Shown: piece by piece, positions 37,964 through 47,911 of the stretch
How the letters are laid out: every line of letters begins with the position of its first letter
Position numbering within the stretch: the first letter of the stretch is position 1
From: an uncultured Eubacteriales bacterium
Lineage (GTDB): Bacteria; Bacillota; Clostridia; Oscillospirales; Acutalibacteraceae
Reading direction: 5' to 3'
Assembly (NCBI GenBank): GCA_949741605.1
Contig: CATJNB010000123.1
Span: 1 to 47,935, forward strand
DNA: 47,935 nt
Made by a program: the position numbers and the translations under genes
Notes under the pieces: model-generated
The model's database searches: none
The model's input: only the letters and a program-made list of their open reading frames with translations
What the model was told of the DNA's origin: nothing

Positions 37964-39913
37964 ATGGGACAAAAACCCTTTTATATTACCACACCGATTT
38001 ATTACCCGTCCGGCAAAGCGCACATCGGGCATAGCTATTGTACGCTGGGCAGCGACGCGATTGCGCGTTACAAACGGATGCAGGGGTATGACGTCATGTT
38101 CCTGACCGGTACCGACGAGCATGGTCAGAAAATTGAACTCAAAGCGGCAGAGGCTGGGATCACGCCAAAAGAATATGTGGACAAGATTGTGGCAGGCTTT
38201 CAGGAGCTTTGGAAGCTGCTTGATATCTCGCATGACCGCTTTATCCGTACAACCGACGATTACCATGTCAAAGCAGTACAGAAAATTTTCCGGGACCTGT
38301 ACGACAAAGGGGAAATTTACAAAGGCGCTTACAAGGGCTGGTACTGTACCCCCTGCGAATCCTTCTGGACCGAAACCCAGTTAAAAGACCACAAATGCCC
38401 GGACTGCGGGCGGGAGGTCAAATGGGCGGAGGAAGAAGCGTACTTTTTCCGGCTGTCGGCGTATGCGGACCGTCTGTTAAAGCACTATGAGGAACATCCC
38501 CAGTTCATCCAGCCGGAGAGCCGCAAAAATGAAATGATTAATTTTATCAAAAACGGCCTGGATGATTTGTGCGTATCGCGCACCAGCTTTACGTGGGGCA
38601 TCCCGGTAGACTTTGACCAAAAACACGTAGTTTATGTCTGGCTCGACGCACTGACGAATTATATTACCGCCATGGGGTATGGGTCGGAAAACGATGCGGA
38701 TTATCAAAAATATTGGCCCGCTGACGTCCATTTTGTAGGCAAGGAAATCGTGCGGTTCCATACGGTGATCTGGCCTGCCATGCTCATGGCGCTTGGCCTG
38801 CCGCTGCCCAAACAGGTGTATGGGCATGGATGGCTTTTGTTTGGCGACGGCACGAAAATGTCAAAATCCAAGGGCAATGTCGTAGACCCAGTGATCCTGT
38901 GCGAGCGGTACGGGGTGGATGCGATCCGTTATTTCCTGCTGCGCGAAATCCCCTTTGGGGCAGACGGCAACTTCACCAATGAAGCCCTGATTGGGCGGAT
39001 CAATTCCGACCTTGCCAATGACCTTGGCAATTTGCTGTCCCGTACCACTGCTATGGCACAGAAATACTTTGATGGCAGAATCCCGCCGAAACGGGAAACA
39101 GAACCAGTGGACCAAGAGCTGATTGGGATGGCGACGTCGCTGCGGGCGGCTTGTGACGGTCATGTGGAAACGTACCAGTTTTCTAACGCGCTTGCTGATA
39201 TCTGGAAAGTCATCGCGCGCGCCAACAAATACATTGATGAAACCCAGCCATGGGTACTGGGCAAGGACGATTCCAAACAGGAACGTTTGGCGACTGTGCT
39301 TTATCATCTCTGCGAAACCCTGCGGATCATTTCCATCCTGCTTACCCCCTTTCTGCCGAATACGGCTCCGAAAATCCAGCAACAGCTTGGGGTATCGGGC
39401 AAGGCGGTCACGTATGCCACAGCCGACGTATGGGGCACGCTCCCGGTGGATGCAGTGATTACCAAGGGCGAAACCTTATTCCCGCGTATCGACGTGGAAA
39501 AGGAGATTGCCGAGCTGATCGCAATTCTTGGGGATACCAGCCAAAAGGACGAGCCGAAAGCCGCCAAACCGGAAGGCGTTGTGGCCATGGAGCAAATCGG
39601 CATTGACGAGTTTGCGAAGGTGGAACTGCGGGTTGCAAAGGTGCTGACCTGTGAGCCGGTCAAAAAGGCGAAAAAGCTATTGCGCCTGACCTTGGATGAC
39701 GGCACAGGAGAACGTACTGTAGTATCGGGCATTGCGAAATTCTATACCCCGGATGACCTCATTGGCAAACATATCATTCTGGTGGCAAACCTCAAGCCGG
39801 CTGTTTTGTGCGGGGTGGAGAGCCATGGGATGATCCTTGCAGCGGACTGCCCGGACGGTGACATTAAGGTTCTGTTTGTCGATGGGATTCCGGCGGGAAG
39901 CCCGATCCACTGA
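37964..39913 (+). CDS. metG: Methionyl-tRNA synthetase with C-terminal tRNA-binding domain
   Basis: FYITTPIYYPSGKAHIGHSYCTLGSDAIARYKR; zinc knuckle CTPCE...CPDCG; KMSKSKGNVVDP; C-terminal VELRVAKVLTCEPVKKAKKLLRL. Confidence 0.97.
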   Translation: MGQKPFYITTPIYYPSGKAHIGHSYCTLGSDAIARYKRMQGYDVMFLTGTDEHGQKIELKAAEAGITPKEYVDKIVAGFQELWKLLDISHDRFIRTTDDYHVKAVQKIFRDLYDKGEIYKGAYKGWYCTPCESFWTETQLKDHKCPDCGREVKWAEEEAYFFRLSAYADRLLKHYEEHPQFIQPESRKNEMINFIKNGLDDLCVSRTSFTWGIPVDFDQKHVVYVWLDALTNYITAMGYGSENDADYQKYWPADVHFVGKEIVRFHTVIWPAMLMALGLPLPKQVYGHGWLLFGDGTKMSKSKGNVVDPVILCERYGVDAIRYFLLREIPFGADGNFTNEALIGRINSDLANDLGNLLSRTTAMAQKYFDGRIPPKRETEPVDQELIGMATSLRAACDGHVETYQFSNALADIWKVIARANKYIDETQPWVLGKDDSKQERLATVLYHLCETLRIISILLTPFLPNTAPKIQQQLGVSGKAVTYATADVWGTLPVDAVITKGETLFPRIDVEKEIAELIAILGDTSQKDEPKAAKPEGVVAMEQIGIDEFAKVELRVAKVLTCEPVKKAKKLLRLTLDDGTGERTVVSGIAKFYTPDDLIGKHIILVANLKPAVLCGVESHGMILAADCPDGDIKVLFVDGIPAGSPIH

Positions 39914-39933
39914 CGGGAAAAGGAGGGCCTGTT

Positions 39934-40737
39934 TTGCCGAATATTTTTGATTCCCACGCCCATTATGACGACCCGGTCTTTGACCCTGACCGTGAGGAAC
40001 TGTTAAAACGTCTTTTTGCAGAATGTGTGTGCCATGTTGTGAATATCGGTGCAGATCTTGATACCTCACGGGCATCCATCCGTCTGGCACACCAGTACCC
40101 GCAGATCCATGCCACAGTTGGGATTCATCCGGGCAGTGTCAAGGATGCGCCGCCGGACGCGCTCATGCAGCTCAAAGCCTTGCTGACGGAGGAAAAGGTG
40201 GTAGCGGTCGGGGAAATCGGGCTGGACTATTATTATGAGGACAATGCCCCCAGAGAGGTACAAAAGGAATATTTCCGCGCCCAGCTTGCCCTTGCCAAAG
40301 AATACGATTTGCCGGTGGTGGTGCATGACCGCGACGCCCATGCAGATACCATGCAGTTATTGCGCGAATACCGTCCCAAAGGGGTGGTGCATTGCTTTTC
40401 CGGGAGCGTCGAGATGGCGCGGGAAGTGGTGTCGTTGGGGATGTATGTCGGGCTGGGCGGCGCTGTGACGTTTAAGAACGCACGCGTACCTGTGGAGGTT
40501 GCGGCGGCAGTGCCGCTTTCCTCGCTGCTCGTGGAAACAGACGCCCCTTATATGGCTCCCGTACCGTTCCGGGGGAAACGCTGTGATTCTTCCATGATCG
40601 CCTATACGGCGGAAAAAATCGCTTCTGCCCGCAGCATGGCAACCGGGATTGCCGTAACACCGGATGAGGTGTTATCCGCCGCGCGGGAAAATGCAGCCCA
40701 GCTATTTGGAATTGATCTGGAGGAGGGCCTGCTATGA
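39934..40737 (+). CDS. tatD: TatD-family metal-dependent hydrolase
   Basis: IFDSHAHYDDPVFDPDRE; GEIGLDYYYEDNAPREVQKEYFRAQLALAKEYDLPVVVHDRDA; LLVETDAPYMAPVPFRGKR; TTG start. Confidence 0.94.
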   Translation: MPNIFDSHAHYDDPVFDPDREELLKRLFAECVCHVVNIGADLDTSRASIRLAHQYPQIHATVGIHPGSVKDAPPDALMQLKALLTEEKVVAVGEIGLDYYYEDNAPREVQKEYFRAQLALAKEYDLPVVVHDRDAHADTMQLLREYRPKGVVHCFSGSVEMAREVVSLGMYVGLGGAVTFKNARVPVEVAAAVPLSSLLVETDAPYMAPVPFRGKRCDSSMIAYTAEKIASARSMATGIAVTPDEVLSAARENAAQLFGIDLEEGLL

Positions 40738-41357
40738 CCATTACCTATCGTTATGGGGACAACCTTTATGTCAATGTTACGAACCGCTGCCCGAATGCGT
40801 GCGAATTTTGCCTGCGTGCCACTGGGGACAAAGTTGGGGATTCCGGGAGCCTTTGGTTCAAGTACGAGCCGACCAAAGAGGAAATCTGGGACAGCATCCA
40901 GCAGCGTGACCTTACAGAATACCGCCAGCTGGTATTTTGCGGGTTTGGGGAGCCTGCGTGCCGGTTGGAGGAGGTACTCTGGGTTTGCCAGCAGGTACGT
41001 GCGGTAAGCCCGATCCCGATCCGCATTAATACCAACGGCTTGTCTGACCTGATTCACAAAAAGCCCACCGCCCCCTTATTTGCCGGGAATTTTGACATGG
41101 TTTCTGTGAGCCTCAACGCCCCCACACCGGAAAAATATGACGCGCTTTGCCATTCGGAATACGGCCTTGCGGCTTTACCAGCGGTGTTGAAATTTACCCA
41201 TGAGGTGACGGCCTATGTGCCCTATGTGCGTATGACCGTAGTGGATACGATGCCGCCAAAGGATTTGGAAGAATGCCGGCGTTTGTGCGAGGAAACAGGC
41301 GCGAAATTTGAGGTACGCCATTACGAACCGGATTGGCAGGATTCCCCCAAAATTTAG
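40734..41357 (+). CDS. TatD-linked radical SAM protein
   Basis: NVTNRCPNACEFCLRATGDKVG (CxxxCxxC); FCGFGEPACRLEEVL; RINTNGLSDL; ATGA overlap with tatD. Confidence 0.9.
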   Translation: MTITYRYGDNLYVNVTNRCPNACEFCLRATGDKVGDSGSLWFKYEPTKEEIWDSIQQRDLTEYRQLVFCGFGEPACRLEEVLWVCQQVRAVSPIPIRINTNGLSDLIHKKPTAPLFAGNFDMVSVSLNAPTPEKYDALCHSEYGLAALPAVLKFTHEVTAYVPYVRMTVVDTMPPKDLEECRRLCEETGAKFEVRHYEPDWQDSPKI

Positions 41358-41367
41358 AAACTATTTT

Positions 41368-41395
41368 CGTCTGCTGGGATGGCAGGCGTTTTTTT
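41368..41395 (+). terminator. Intrinsic terminator after the tatD-radical SAM unit
   Basis: CG(t)CTGC-tgggatg-GCAG(g)CG then T7. Confidence 0.8.
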
Positions 41396-41452
41396 ATGGA
41401 AAAAAGTAGGATGTTCCGGGTGTTTTGCGAATACGTTTAACAAGAGGAATGT

Positions 41453-42328
41453 TTGCAAAGGGGGCTGCCGGGATTGGCAAGGATTGGAAAACTGTTCCTG
41501 TTGGTATGCGTATTGTGGGGGCTGTCGGGCTGCCGGATGGTTTTGTATGGGGAAAGGGTCAGCCCAGAGGAGCTGGGGCTGTATGGCGAACTTGGGGTGC
41601 ATGGCTCTACTTCCATGGTCAAGGTCACGCAGGCTCTGGGGGAGGGCTTTTGTGAGGAGTATCCGGGGGTGCGTCTTCAGGTCAGCGCGACCGGGTCTGG
41701 CGAGGCGGTGTATGCGGTGCGTACCGGCAGCGCCCTGATTGGGAATGTATCCCGTGCGCTCAGGGAGTCGGAGCATCCCGAACAGTTCGAACAGGTCACG
41801 CTTGCCATGGATGGCATTGTGATCGCCGTACATCCGGAAAACCCCATTTGTAACCTGAGTACCAAAGAGATTGCACAGATTTTTTCCGGGGAGATCACCA
41901 ATTGGTCCCAGATCGGCGGCTATGACCGTCCGGTTACGGTACTGGGACGGGAAGCGGCATCCGGGACGCGGGATGCCTTTGAGGAGGCGTTTGGGCTTTC
42001 GGATGCCGCCTATGAAGCCGAGCTGACATCAAACGGGGAGATCATCACGCGGATCAGCAGTGACCGCTGTGCCATTGGCTACCTTTCCATGGATTCCCTT
42101 AATCCGTCTGTCAAAGGGATGCAGGTGGACGGTGTGGCGGCAACGGAGGAAACGATCCGCAATGGGCGTTACCGGGTCAAACGCCCCTTTTTACAGATCT
42201 GCCAGAAAGGGTCGGACAGCCGGTTTTTAAACGCATGGTTTGCTTATGTCCATTCGCCGCAGGGTCAGCAAAGGATTCGTCAGGCAGGCTTAGTTCCCGT
42301 AGGGGCAGAGGCAGGAGGGACGCTATGA
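41453..42328 (+). CDS. pstS: Phosphate ABC transporter substrate-binding lipoprotein
   Basis: Lipobox LSGC; VHGSTSMVKVTQALGEGF; TGSGEAVYAVRTGSALIGNVSRAL; GREAASGTRDAFEEAFG; start codon TTG uncertain. Confidence 0.88.
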   Translation: MQRGLPGLARIGKLFLLVCVLWGLSGCRMVLYGERVSPEELGLYGELGVHGSTSMVKVTQALGEGFCEEYPGVRLQVSATGSGEAVYAVRTGSALIGNVSRALRESEHPEQFEQVTLAMDGIVIAVHPENPICNLSTKEIAQIFSGEITNWSQIGGYDRPVTVLGREAASGTRDAFEEAFGLSDAAYEAELTSNGEIITRISSDRCAIGYLSMDSLNPSVKGMQVDGVAATEETIRNGRYRVKRPFLQICQKGSDSRFLNAWFAYVHSPQGQQRIRQAGLVPVGAEAGGTL

Positions 42329-43656
42329 CACGCTTATGGAAAAAGCCGGGTATGCGCCCTTCCTGCAAACGGGCCGCTGCTATGGTGCTGGGGCTTTGCA
42401 GTATGGGGATGTTTTTCCTTCCGCAGATGACATTTGTGTTCCGGGATATCCGGTATGTTGCAAGCGGATGGGAGCTGGTGTTTGCCAAAGGGTTCTGGTT
42501 TGGGGATGCACAGGAAGGGAGCCTGATTGCGGTTCCATTGCTGCTGCGTCTGGCGGTGCTGGGCGGGATGCTTTGTGCAGCGGCAGGGACCGTTGGATTA
42601 TGGTGTTGCAGGCCATCGTTTTCCGGCATCGCCTATCTCTTATCCGGGATCAGCCCACTGGTGTCGCTGGTTGCGGCGGCTTCGCTCCAGAGTACGGCGG
42701 CACAGCTGCACATCCATGAAATGTCGGTGGAATACCGGCTTCCGTTTATGTGTGTGCTGGCAGCAGGCGTTGTTTGTGCTGTGCTGGCATTGTGGACGCA
42801 GGGCGTGGAAGCCTTGGCACAGGCGGTTTTCCTGACGGCGTCTTGTGTATCCATCGGGGCGGTACTGCTTTTGACGGTTTATCTCTTTGCAGCGGGCGTC
42901 CCGGCGATTGCACAGATTGGTTTTTTCCGGTTTCTGTTTGGCACGCAATGGGATGCAGGGCAAGGGAAATTTGGGATTTTTCCGCTTTTGCTCGCTACCC
43001 TATCCGCAACGGCGGGAGCGGTTCTGGTGGGAGTACCGGTGGGGGTGCTGACTGCGGTATTCCTGCGGGAGATGGCCGGGGAACGGGTTGCCAAATGGAT
43101 GCGTCCAGCCGTGGAGCTGCTGGCGGGGATTCCGTCGGTGGTGTACGGCTTTTTCGGGATGCTGGTGGTCGTCCCGGCGATCCGCGGGATGTTCGGGCAG
43201 GCGAGCATTGGCGACAGCTTACTGGCGGCGATTGTCATTCTTTCGATTATGGTGATCCCGACGATTGTGAATGTTACCGAACAGTCGCTTGGGGCAGTCC
43301 CAAAGGCGTGGAGGCAAGCGTCTTTGGGGCTGGGGGCGACCCCGGTGCAGACCGTTTTCCGCGTGACCATCCCGGCGGCAAGGCGGGGGATTTTATCGGG
43401 TGTGATTCTGGGGGTTGGACGCGCAGTTGGGGAAACCATGGCGGTCATCATGGTAGCGGGGAATGTGGCAGAATTTCCGCGGTTGCTGGGAAGTGTTCGC
43501 TTTCTTACCACAGGCATTGCCATGGAGATGTCATACGCTTCGGGCCTGCACCGGCAGGCGTTATTCTCGATTGGGCTGATTTTGTTTCTCTTTCTTATGG
43601 CGGTGAATCTATCGTTTACCATGCTGGCAAAAAGGGGGGCAGGACATGGCAGATAA
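42325..43656 (+). CDS. pstC: Phosphate ABC transporter permease PstC with N-terminal multi-TM extension
   Basis: ATGA overlap with pstS, RBS aggaggg; C-terminal 2/3 is PstC (ELLAGIPSVVYGFFGMLVVVPAIR...); ~150-aa extra N-terminal membrane domain. Confidence 0.9.
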   Translation: MTRLWKKPGMRPSCKRAAAMVLGLCSMGMFFLPQMTFVFRDIRYVASGWELVFAKGFWFGDAQEGSLIAVPLLLRLAVLGGMLCAAAGTVGLWCCRPSFSGIAYLLSGISPLVSLVAAASLQSTAAQLHIHEMSVEYRLPFMCVLAAGVVCAVLALWTQGVEALAQAVFLTASCVSIGAVLLLTVYLFAAGVPAIAQIGFFRFLFGTQWDAGQGKFGIFPLLLATLSATAGAVLVGVPVGVLTAVFLREMAGERVAKWMRPAVELLAGIPSVVYGFFGMLVVVPAIRGMFGQASIGDSLLAAIVILSIMVIPTIVNVTEQSLGAVPKAWRQASLGLGATPVQTVFRVTIPAARRGILSGVILGVGRAVGETMAVIMVAGNVAEFPRLLGSVRFLTTGIAMEMSYASGLHRQALFSIGLILFLFLMAVNLSFTMLAKRGAGHGR

Positions 43657-44524
43657 AACGCTGTATCAAAAGAAAATACGCCTTGGGGATGGTTTGCTCA
43701 AAGGGAGCATTTATGCGGCCGCAGCCCTGACCTTTACCGTGCTGCTTGGGCTGATGGGATATCTGCTGGTGCGCGGGCTGCCGCACATATCATGGGGGTT
43801 TTTGAGCCATACCTATTCGGAAACTGACCCCCAGCAAAATGGCATTTTACCCATGCTGCTCAATACCCTGTATGTGGTTGGGATCACTGTGTTGATTGCG
43901 GGGCCTGTTGGGATTGCATCGGCGGTGTACCTGACGCAGTACGCCAAACAAGGACGGTTTGTGGCAATCGTGCGGTTTGCTGCCGAGGTGTTATCGGGGA
44001 TTCCGTCGATCCTGTTCGGGCTGTTTGGCTATACGGTGTTTTGCCAGCTTTTGCGCCTCGGTACTTCTCTGTTAGCCGGGTGCCTGACCATGGCGCTGTG
44101 TGTGCTCCCCACGCTTATACGGACAACGGAAGAAGCGTTATTGTCTGTGCCGCGCCTGTATACACAAGGGGCTATGGCGCTTGGGGCAGGGAAACTGCGG
44201 GTCATTCTGGGGATTTTATTGCCAAATGCGATGCCGGGTATTCTGACGGCCTTGGTACTCACTATGGGCAGGATCGTGGGGGAATCGGCGGCGCTGTTGT
44301 TTACCGCAGGGATGTCGTATGGGATGCCCAGAGGGGTATTTTCCCATGCCATGGAGAGCGGGCGCACCTTAACCCTGCACCTGTACCAGACTGCCCGGGA
44401 AGCTGCAACGCCGGACGCTATGAACGTAGCATTCGGGACAGCGGCTGTATTATTGATCCTGATTTTTCTCCTCAACCGGATCGCATGGCTTTTGGGGAAA
44501 GTTTTGAAGAAAGGGGAATCGTGA
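43646..44524 (+). CDS. pstA: Phosphate ABC transporter permease PstA
   Basis: [56 protein letters not shown]. Confidence 0.93.
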   Translation: MADKTLYQKKIRLGDGLLKGSIYAAAALTFTVLLGLMGYLLVRGLPHISWGFLSHTYSETDPQQNGILPMLLNTLYVVGITVLIAGPVGIASAVYLTQYAKQGRFVAIVRFAAEVLSGIPSILFGLFGYTVFCQLLRLGTSLLAGCLTMALCVLPTLIRTTEEALLSVPRLYTQGAMALGAGKLRVILGILLPNAMPGILTALVLTMGRIVGESAALLFTAGMSYGMPRGVFSHAMESGRTLTLHLYQTAREAATPDAMNVAFGTAAVLLILIFLLNRIAWLLGKVLKKGES

Positions 44525-45309
44525 TGCTGCACAAACAGGAAGCAGGCAGGCAGGAAACGGTCAAAATCGGGATGCAGGGGGTGCATGTCTATTATGGGGC
44601 GTACCATGCGCTCAAAGGGGTGGAGGTAGCGGTGCCGGAAAAGCAGGTAATGGCGTGGATTGGGCCGTCGGGGTGCGGCAAATCGACGTGCCTGAAAACG
44701 ATCAACCGCATGAATGACCTGGTTGCCGGTACAAGGGTCACAGGCACTGTGACGCTGGATGGGGAAGATGTCTACGACCCGCGCACAGATGTCACCGTTT
44801 TACGGCGGCGGGCGGGCATGGTGTTCCAGAAAGCGAACCCCTTCCCGATGTCGGTGTATGAGAATGTCGCATATGGCCCGAAAATCCATGGGGTACGAAG
44901 GCGTTCGCAGCTTGACGGGGTGGTGGAACAATCCCTGCGGGCGGCGGCGCTTTGGGAGGAGGTCAAAGGGCGGCTCAAAAAGCCGGCGCTGGGACTGTCA
45001 GGCGGGCAGCAGCAGCGGCTTTGCATTGCCCGTGCGCTGGCCGTACAGCCGGAGGTGCTTTTAATGGATGAACCCACTTCCGCCTTAGACCCGGTTTCCA
45101 CGCTCAAAATTGAGGAACTCATGCACACGCTCCGCAAACAGTATACGGTCATTCTGGTGACGCACAATTTACAGCAGGCATTGCGGGTGGCGGATCAGAC
45201 GGTTTTTTTTCTGAGCGGGGAAGTGGTTGAGTCCGGCAGCACCAAACGCCTCTTTGAAAGCCCGCGCGACGACCGGACAAAGCGGTATTTGAGCGGGCGG
45301 TTTGGGTAA
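44524..45309 (+). CDS. pstB: Phosphate ABC transporter ATP-binding protein PstB
   Basis: [74 protein letters not shown] overlap with pstA. Confidence 0.96.
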   Translation: MLHKQEAGRQETVKIGMQGVHVYYGAYHALKGVEVAVPEKQVMAWIGPSGCGKSTCLKTINRMNDLVAGTRVTGTVTLDGEDVYDPRTDVTVLRRRAGMVFQKANPFPMSVYENVAYGPKIHGVRRRSQLDGVVEQSLRAAALWEEVKGRLKKPALGLSGGQQQRLCIARALAVQPEVLLMDEPTSALDPVSTLKIEELMHTLRKQYTVILVTHNLQQALRVADQTVFFLSGEVVESGSTKRLFESPRDDRTKRYLSGRFG

Positions 45310-45340
45310 GGGGGAAGAAGATATTGGACCGGTAAAATGC

Positions 45341-45369
45341 TTGCAATATTTTGTAAAACGCGGTACAAT
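45341..45369 (+). promoter_or_regulatory. sigmaA-type promoter for iorAB
   Basis: TTGCAA - 17 nt - TACAAT. Confidence 0.7.
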
Positions 45370-45448
45370 AATGGAAATATCGAACAAAATTCAGACCATC
45401 AAGGAACAAGGAGGGGACGGTATCCTAAGTCCCCAATGGAGGCAAAAG

Positions 45449-47191
45449 ATGAAAGAATTATTATTAGGGAATCAGGCAGTCGCACGTGGCCTGTATGAAG
45501 CAGGGGTACGGGTGGTGTCGAGCTATCCGGGCACGCCCAGTACCGAGATTACGGAGGCTGCTGCCCAATATGAAGAAATGTTCTGTGAATGGGCGCCCAA
45601 TGAAAAAGTCGCGGCAGAAGTTGCGGCAGGGGCGTCGTTTGGGGGGGCCAGATCGTTCTGCGCGATGAAGCACGTGGGGCTCAATGTCGCGGCAGACCCG
45701 GTGTTTACGATGTCGTACATAGGTGTGACCGGCGGTATGGTATTGGCGGTCGCGGATGATCCGGGGATGCATTCCTCACAAAACGAGCAGGATTCCCGCA
45801 ATTACGCGATAGCGGCAAAGCTGCCCATGCTGGAGCCGTCGGATTCCGGGGAATGCTGCAGCTTTACAAAGCTCGCCTATGAGCTTTCTGAGGAGTTCGA
45901 TACCCCGGTGATCCTGCGCCTGACAACCCGCATTGCCCATGCGTGCAGTATTGTGGAAACACAGGAGCGGGTGGAAGTGCCGCTCAAACCATACGAAAAG
46001 AACCCGGCAAAAAATGTGATGCTGCCTGCGTTTGCGCGTCCGCGGCATGCCTTTGTGGAGGAGCGGACCCGCAGGCTGACCCAATGGGCGGAAACCTGTT
46101 CCATAAACCGGATTGAGGATAACCACCAGAAAACCGGGGTGATTGTATCGGGAGCTGTGTACCAGTATGCCAAGGAAGCGCTGGGGGATACGGTATCGTA
46201 TTTGAAGCTCGGGATGGTACATCCGCTGCCGGTGGAGCTGATCCGTAAATTTGCAGATATGGTAGACACCGTATACGTTATTGAGGAGCTGGACCCCGTC
46301 ATTGAGCATCATTGCCGTAACATCGGGGTTTCGGTGATTGGCAAGGAAAAGTTCCCGATGTGCGGGGAATTTTCGCAGCAGCTCATTGCGAATGTATTCG
46401 GGATCAGGACAGCAGAAAGCAAACAGATCGAGGAAGAAATCCCAATGCGCCCACCGGTCATGTGTTGCGGATGCCCGCACCGTGGGATTTTCTATACCCT
46501 CAAAAAAGAGAAGGTGTTTGTCAGCGGGGACATTGGCTGCTATACGTTAGGGGCGTCGGCGCCCTTACAGGCCATGGATACCTGTGTGTGTATGGGCGGT
46601 TCGGTATCGGGGCTGCATGGCTATAACAAGGCGCGCGGGCCAGAGGCGGAAAAGAAATCCGTTGCCGTGATCGGAGATTCTACGTTTATCCATTCGGGGA
46701 TTACGGGATTGATTGACATTGCCTATAACAAGAGCAATTCGGTTGTGATGATCCTCGATAATTCCATCACCGGCATGACCGGCCAGCAGGACAACCCCAC
46801 CACCGGAAAGACCATCCGCGGGGACGTAACGACAGCAGTGAATCTGGAAGCCTTGTGTCATGCGGTTGGGATTGAGCGGGTGCGGGTGGTCAATCCGTAC
46901 AACCTCAAAGAGATCCGTACCGCATTGCGCGAGGAGCTGGAAGCAGACGGGCCATCGGTGATTATCAGCCGCGGGCCATGCGCGCTGTTAAAGCACGTCA
47001 AACATAAGCCTTCGCTTGTAGTGGATCAAGAGCGGTGTGTCGGGTGTACCGCCTGTATGGGGATTGGCTGCCCAGCGATCCGTATGCGGGACGGCAAAGC
47101 GGAAATTGACGAAAACCAATGTGTGGGCTGTGATTTATGTGTGGATTTGTGCGGGGTAAAAGCAATTGGGAAACCGGAGGTGCAGGCATGA
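45449..47191 (+). CDS. iorA: Indolepyruvate ferredoxin oxidoreductase, alpha subunit
   Basis: GNQAVARGLYEAGVRVVSSYPGTPSTEI; MCCGCPHRGIFYTLKK; GDSTFIHSGITGLID; two C-terminal 4Fe-4S motifs. Confidence 0.95.
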   Translation: MKELLLGNQAVARGLYEAGVRVVSSYPGTPSTEITEAAAQYEEMFCEWAPNEKVAAEVAAGASFGGARSFCAMKHVGLNVAADPVFTMSYIGVTGGMVLAVADDPGMHSSQNEQDSRNYAIAAKLPMLEPSDSGECCSFTKLAYELSEEFDTPVILRLTTRIAHACSIVETQERVEVPLKPYEKNPAKNVMLPAFARPRHAFVEERTRRLTQWAETCSINRIEDNHQKTGVIVSGAVYQYAKEALGDTVSYLKLGMVHPLPVELIRKFADMVDTVYVIEELDPVIEHHCRNIGVSVIGKEKFPMCGEFSQQLIANVFGIRTAESKQIEEEIPMRPPVMCCGCPHRGIFYTLKKEKVFVSGDIGCYTLGASAPLQAMDTCVCMGGSVSGLHGYNKARGPEAEKKSVAVIGDSTFIHSGITGLIDIAYNKSNSVVMILDNSITGMTGQQDNPTTGKTIRGDVTTAVNLEALCHAVGIERVRVVNPYNLKEIRTALREELEADGPSVIISRGPCALLKHVKHKPSLVVDQERCVGCTACMGIGCPAIRMRDGKAEIDENQCVGCDLCVDLCGVKAIGKPEVQA

Positions 47192-47766
47192 CAAGGACTG
47201 GGAAAAACATTATGATCGTAGGCGTCGGCGGACAGGGGACGCTGTTAGCCAGCCGGATTCTGGGCGGTGCGATGCTGGAAAAAGGGTATGATGTAAAGCT
47301 CTCGGAAGTGCATGGCATGAGCCAGCGGGGCGGCTCGGTTGTAACGTATGTCCGGTATGGGGACTGCGTACATTCCCCGGTGATCCAGAAGGGCGAAGCG
47401 GATATTATTTTAGCGTTTGAGGAACTCGAAGCTGCACGGGCACTGCCGTGCTTGAAACCGGATGGGTTGCTGGTTGTGAATACCCGGCAAATTGATCCCA
47501 TGCCAGTCATTACGGGGAAGGCACAGTACCCGGACGGGCTGATTGGAAAAATCGAGGGCAAAGGGGTACAGGTGCTGGCAGTCGATGCCTTGACCTTAGC
47601 CCAACAGGCCGGAAACTCAAAAGCAGTGAATGTGGTATTGATCGGGGCATTAGCCAAGCATCTCGGGTTAGAACAGCAGTTTTGGCTCGATATTATCGGG
47701 AAAACCGTACCGCCAAAATTTGTATCACTCAATCAAAAAGCGTTTGCATTAGGATATCAGGCATAA
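47188..47766 (+). CDS. iorB: Indolepyruvate ferredoxin oxidoreductase, beta subunit
   Basis: IMIVGVGGQGTLLASRILGGAMLEKGYDVKLSEVHGMSQRGGSVVTYVRYG; ATGA overlap with iorA. Confidence 0.95.
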   Translation: MTRTGKNIMIVGVGGQGTLLASRILGGAMLEKGYDVKLSEVHGMSQRGGSVVTYVRYGDCVHSPVIQKGEADIILAFEELEAARALPCLKPDGLLVVNTRQIDPMPVITGKAQYPDGLIGKIEGKGVQVLAVDALTLAQQAGNSKAVNVVLIGALAKHLGLEQQFWLDIIGKTVPPKFVSLNQKAFALGYQA

Positions 47767-47769
47767 CAG

Positions 47770-47812
47770 GAAAAGCAGGAAAGCCAGGATTTGGTTTTCC
47801 TGTTTTGCTTTG
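47770..47812 (+). terminator. Intrinsic terminator after iorAB
   Basis: CAGGAAA(g)CCA-ggat-TGG(t)TTTCCTG then ttttgcttt. Confidence 0.65.
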
Positions 47813-47857
47813 TATGCCGTCCATAGTAAGAAACGGATGTTAAGTTTTTCTTTATAG

Positions 47858-47911
47858 CTCTTTCTTCTTTCCTTCCTCTTCTTCTCTCTTTCTTCTTTTT
47901 CTTTTCTTTTT
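47858..47911. other. 54-nt uninterrupted polypyrimidine tract
   Basis: No purine between 47858 and 47911; AAGGAGG RBS follows at 47917-47923 for a gene beyond the window. Confidence 0.9.
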
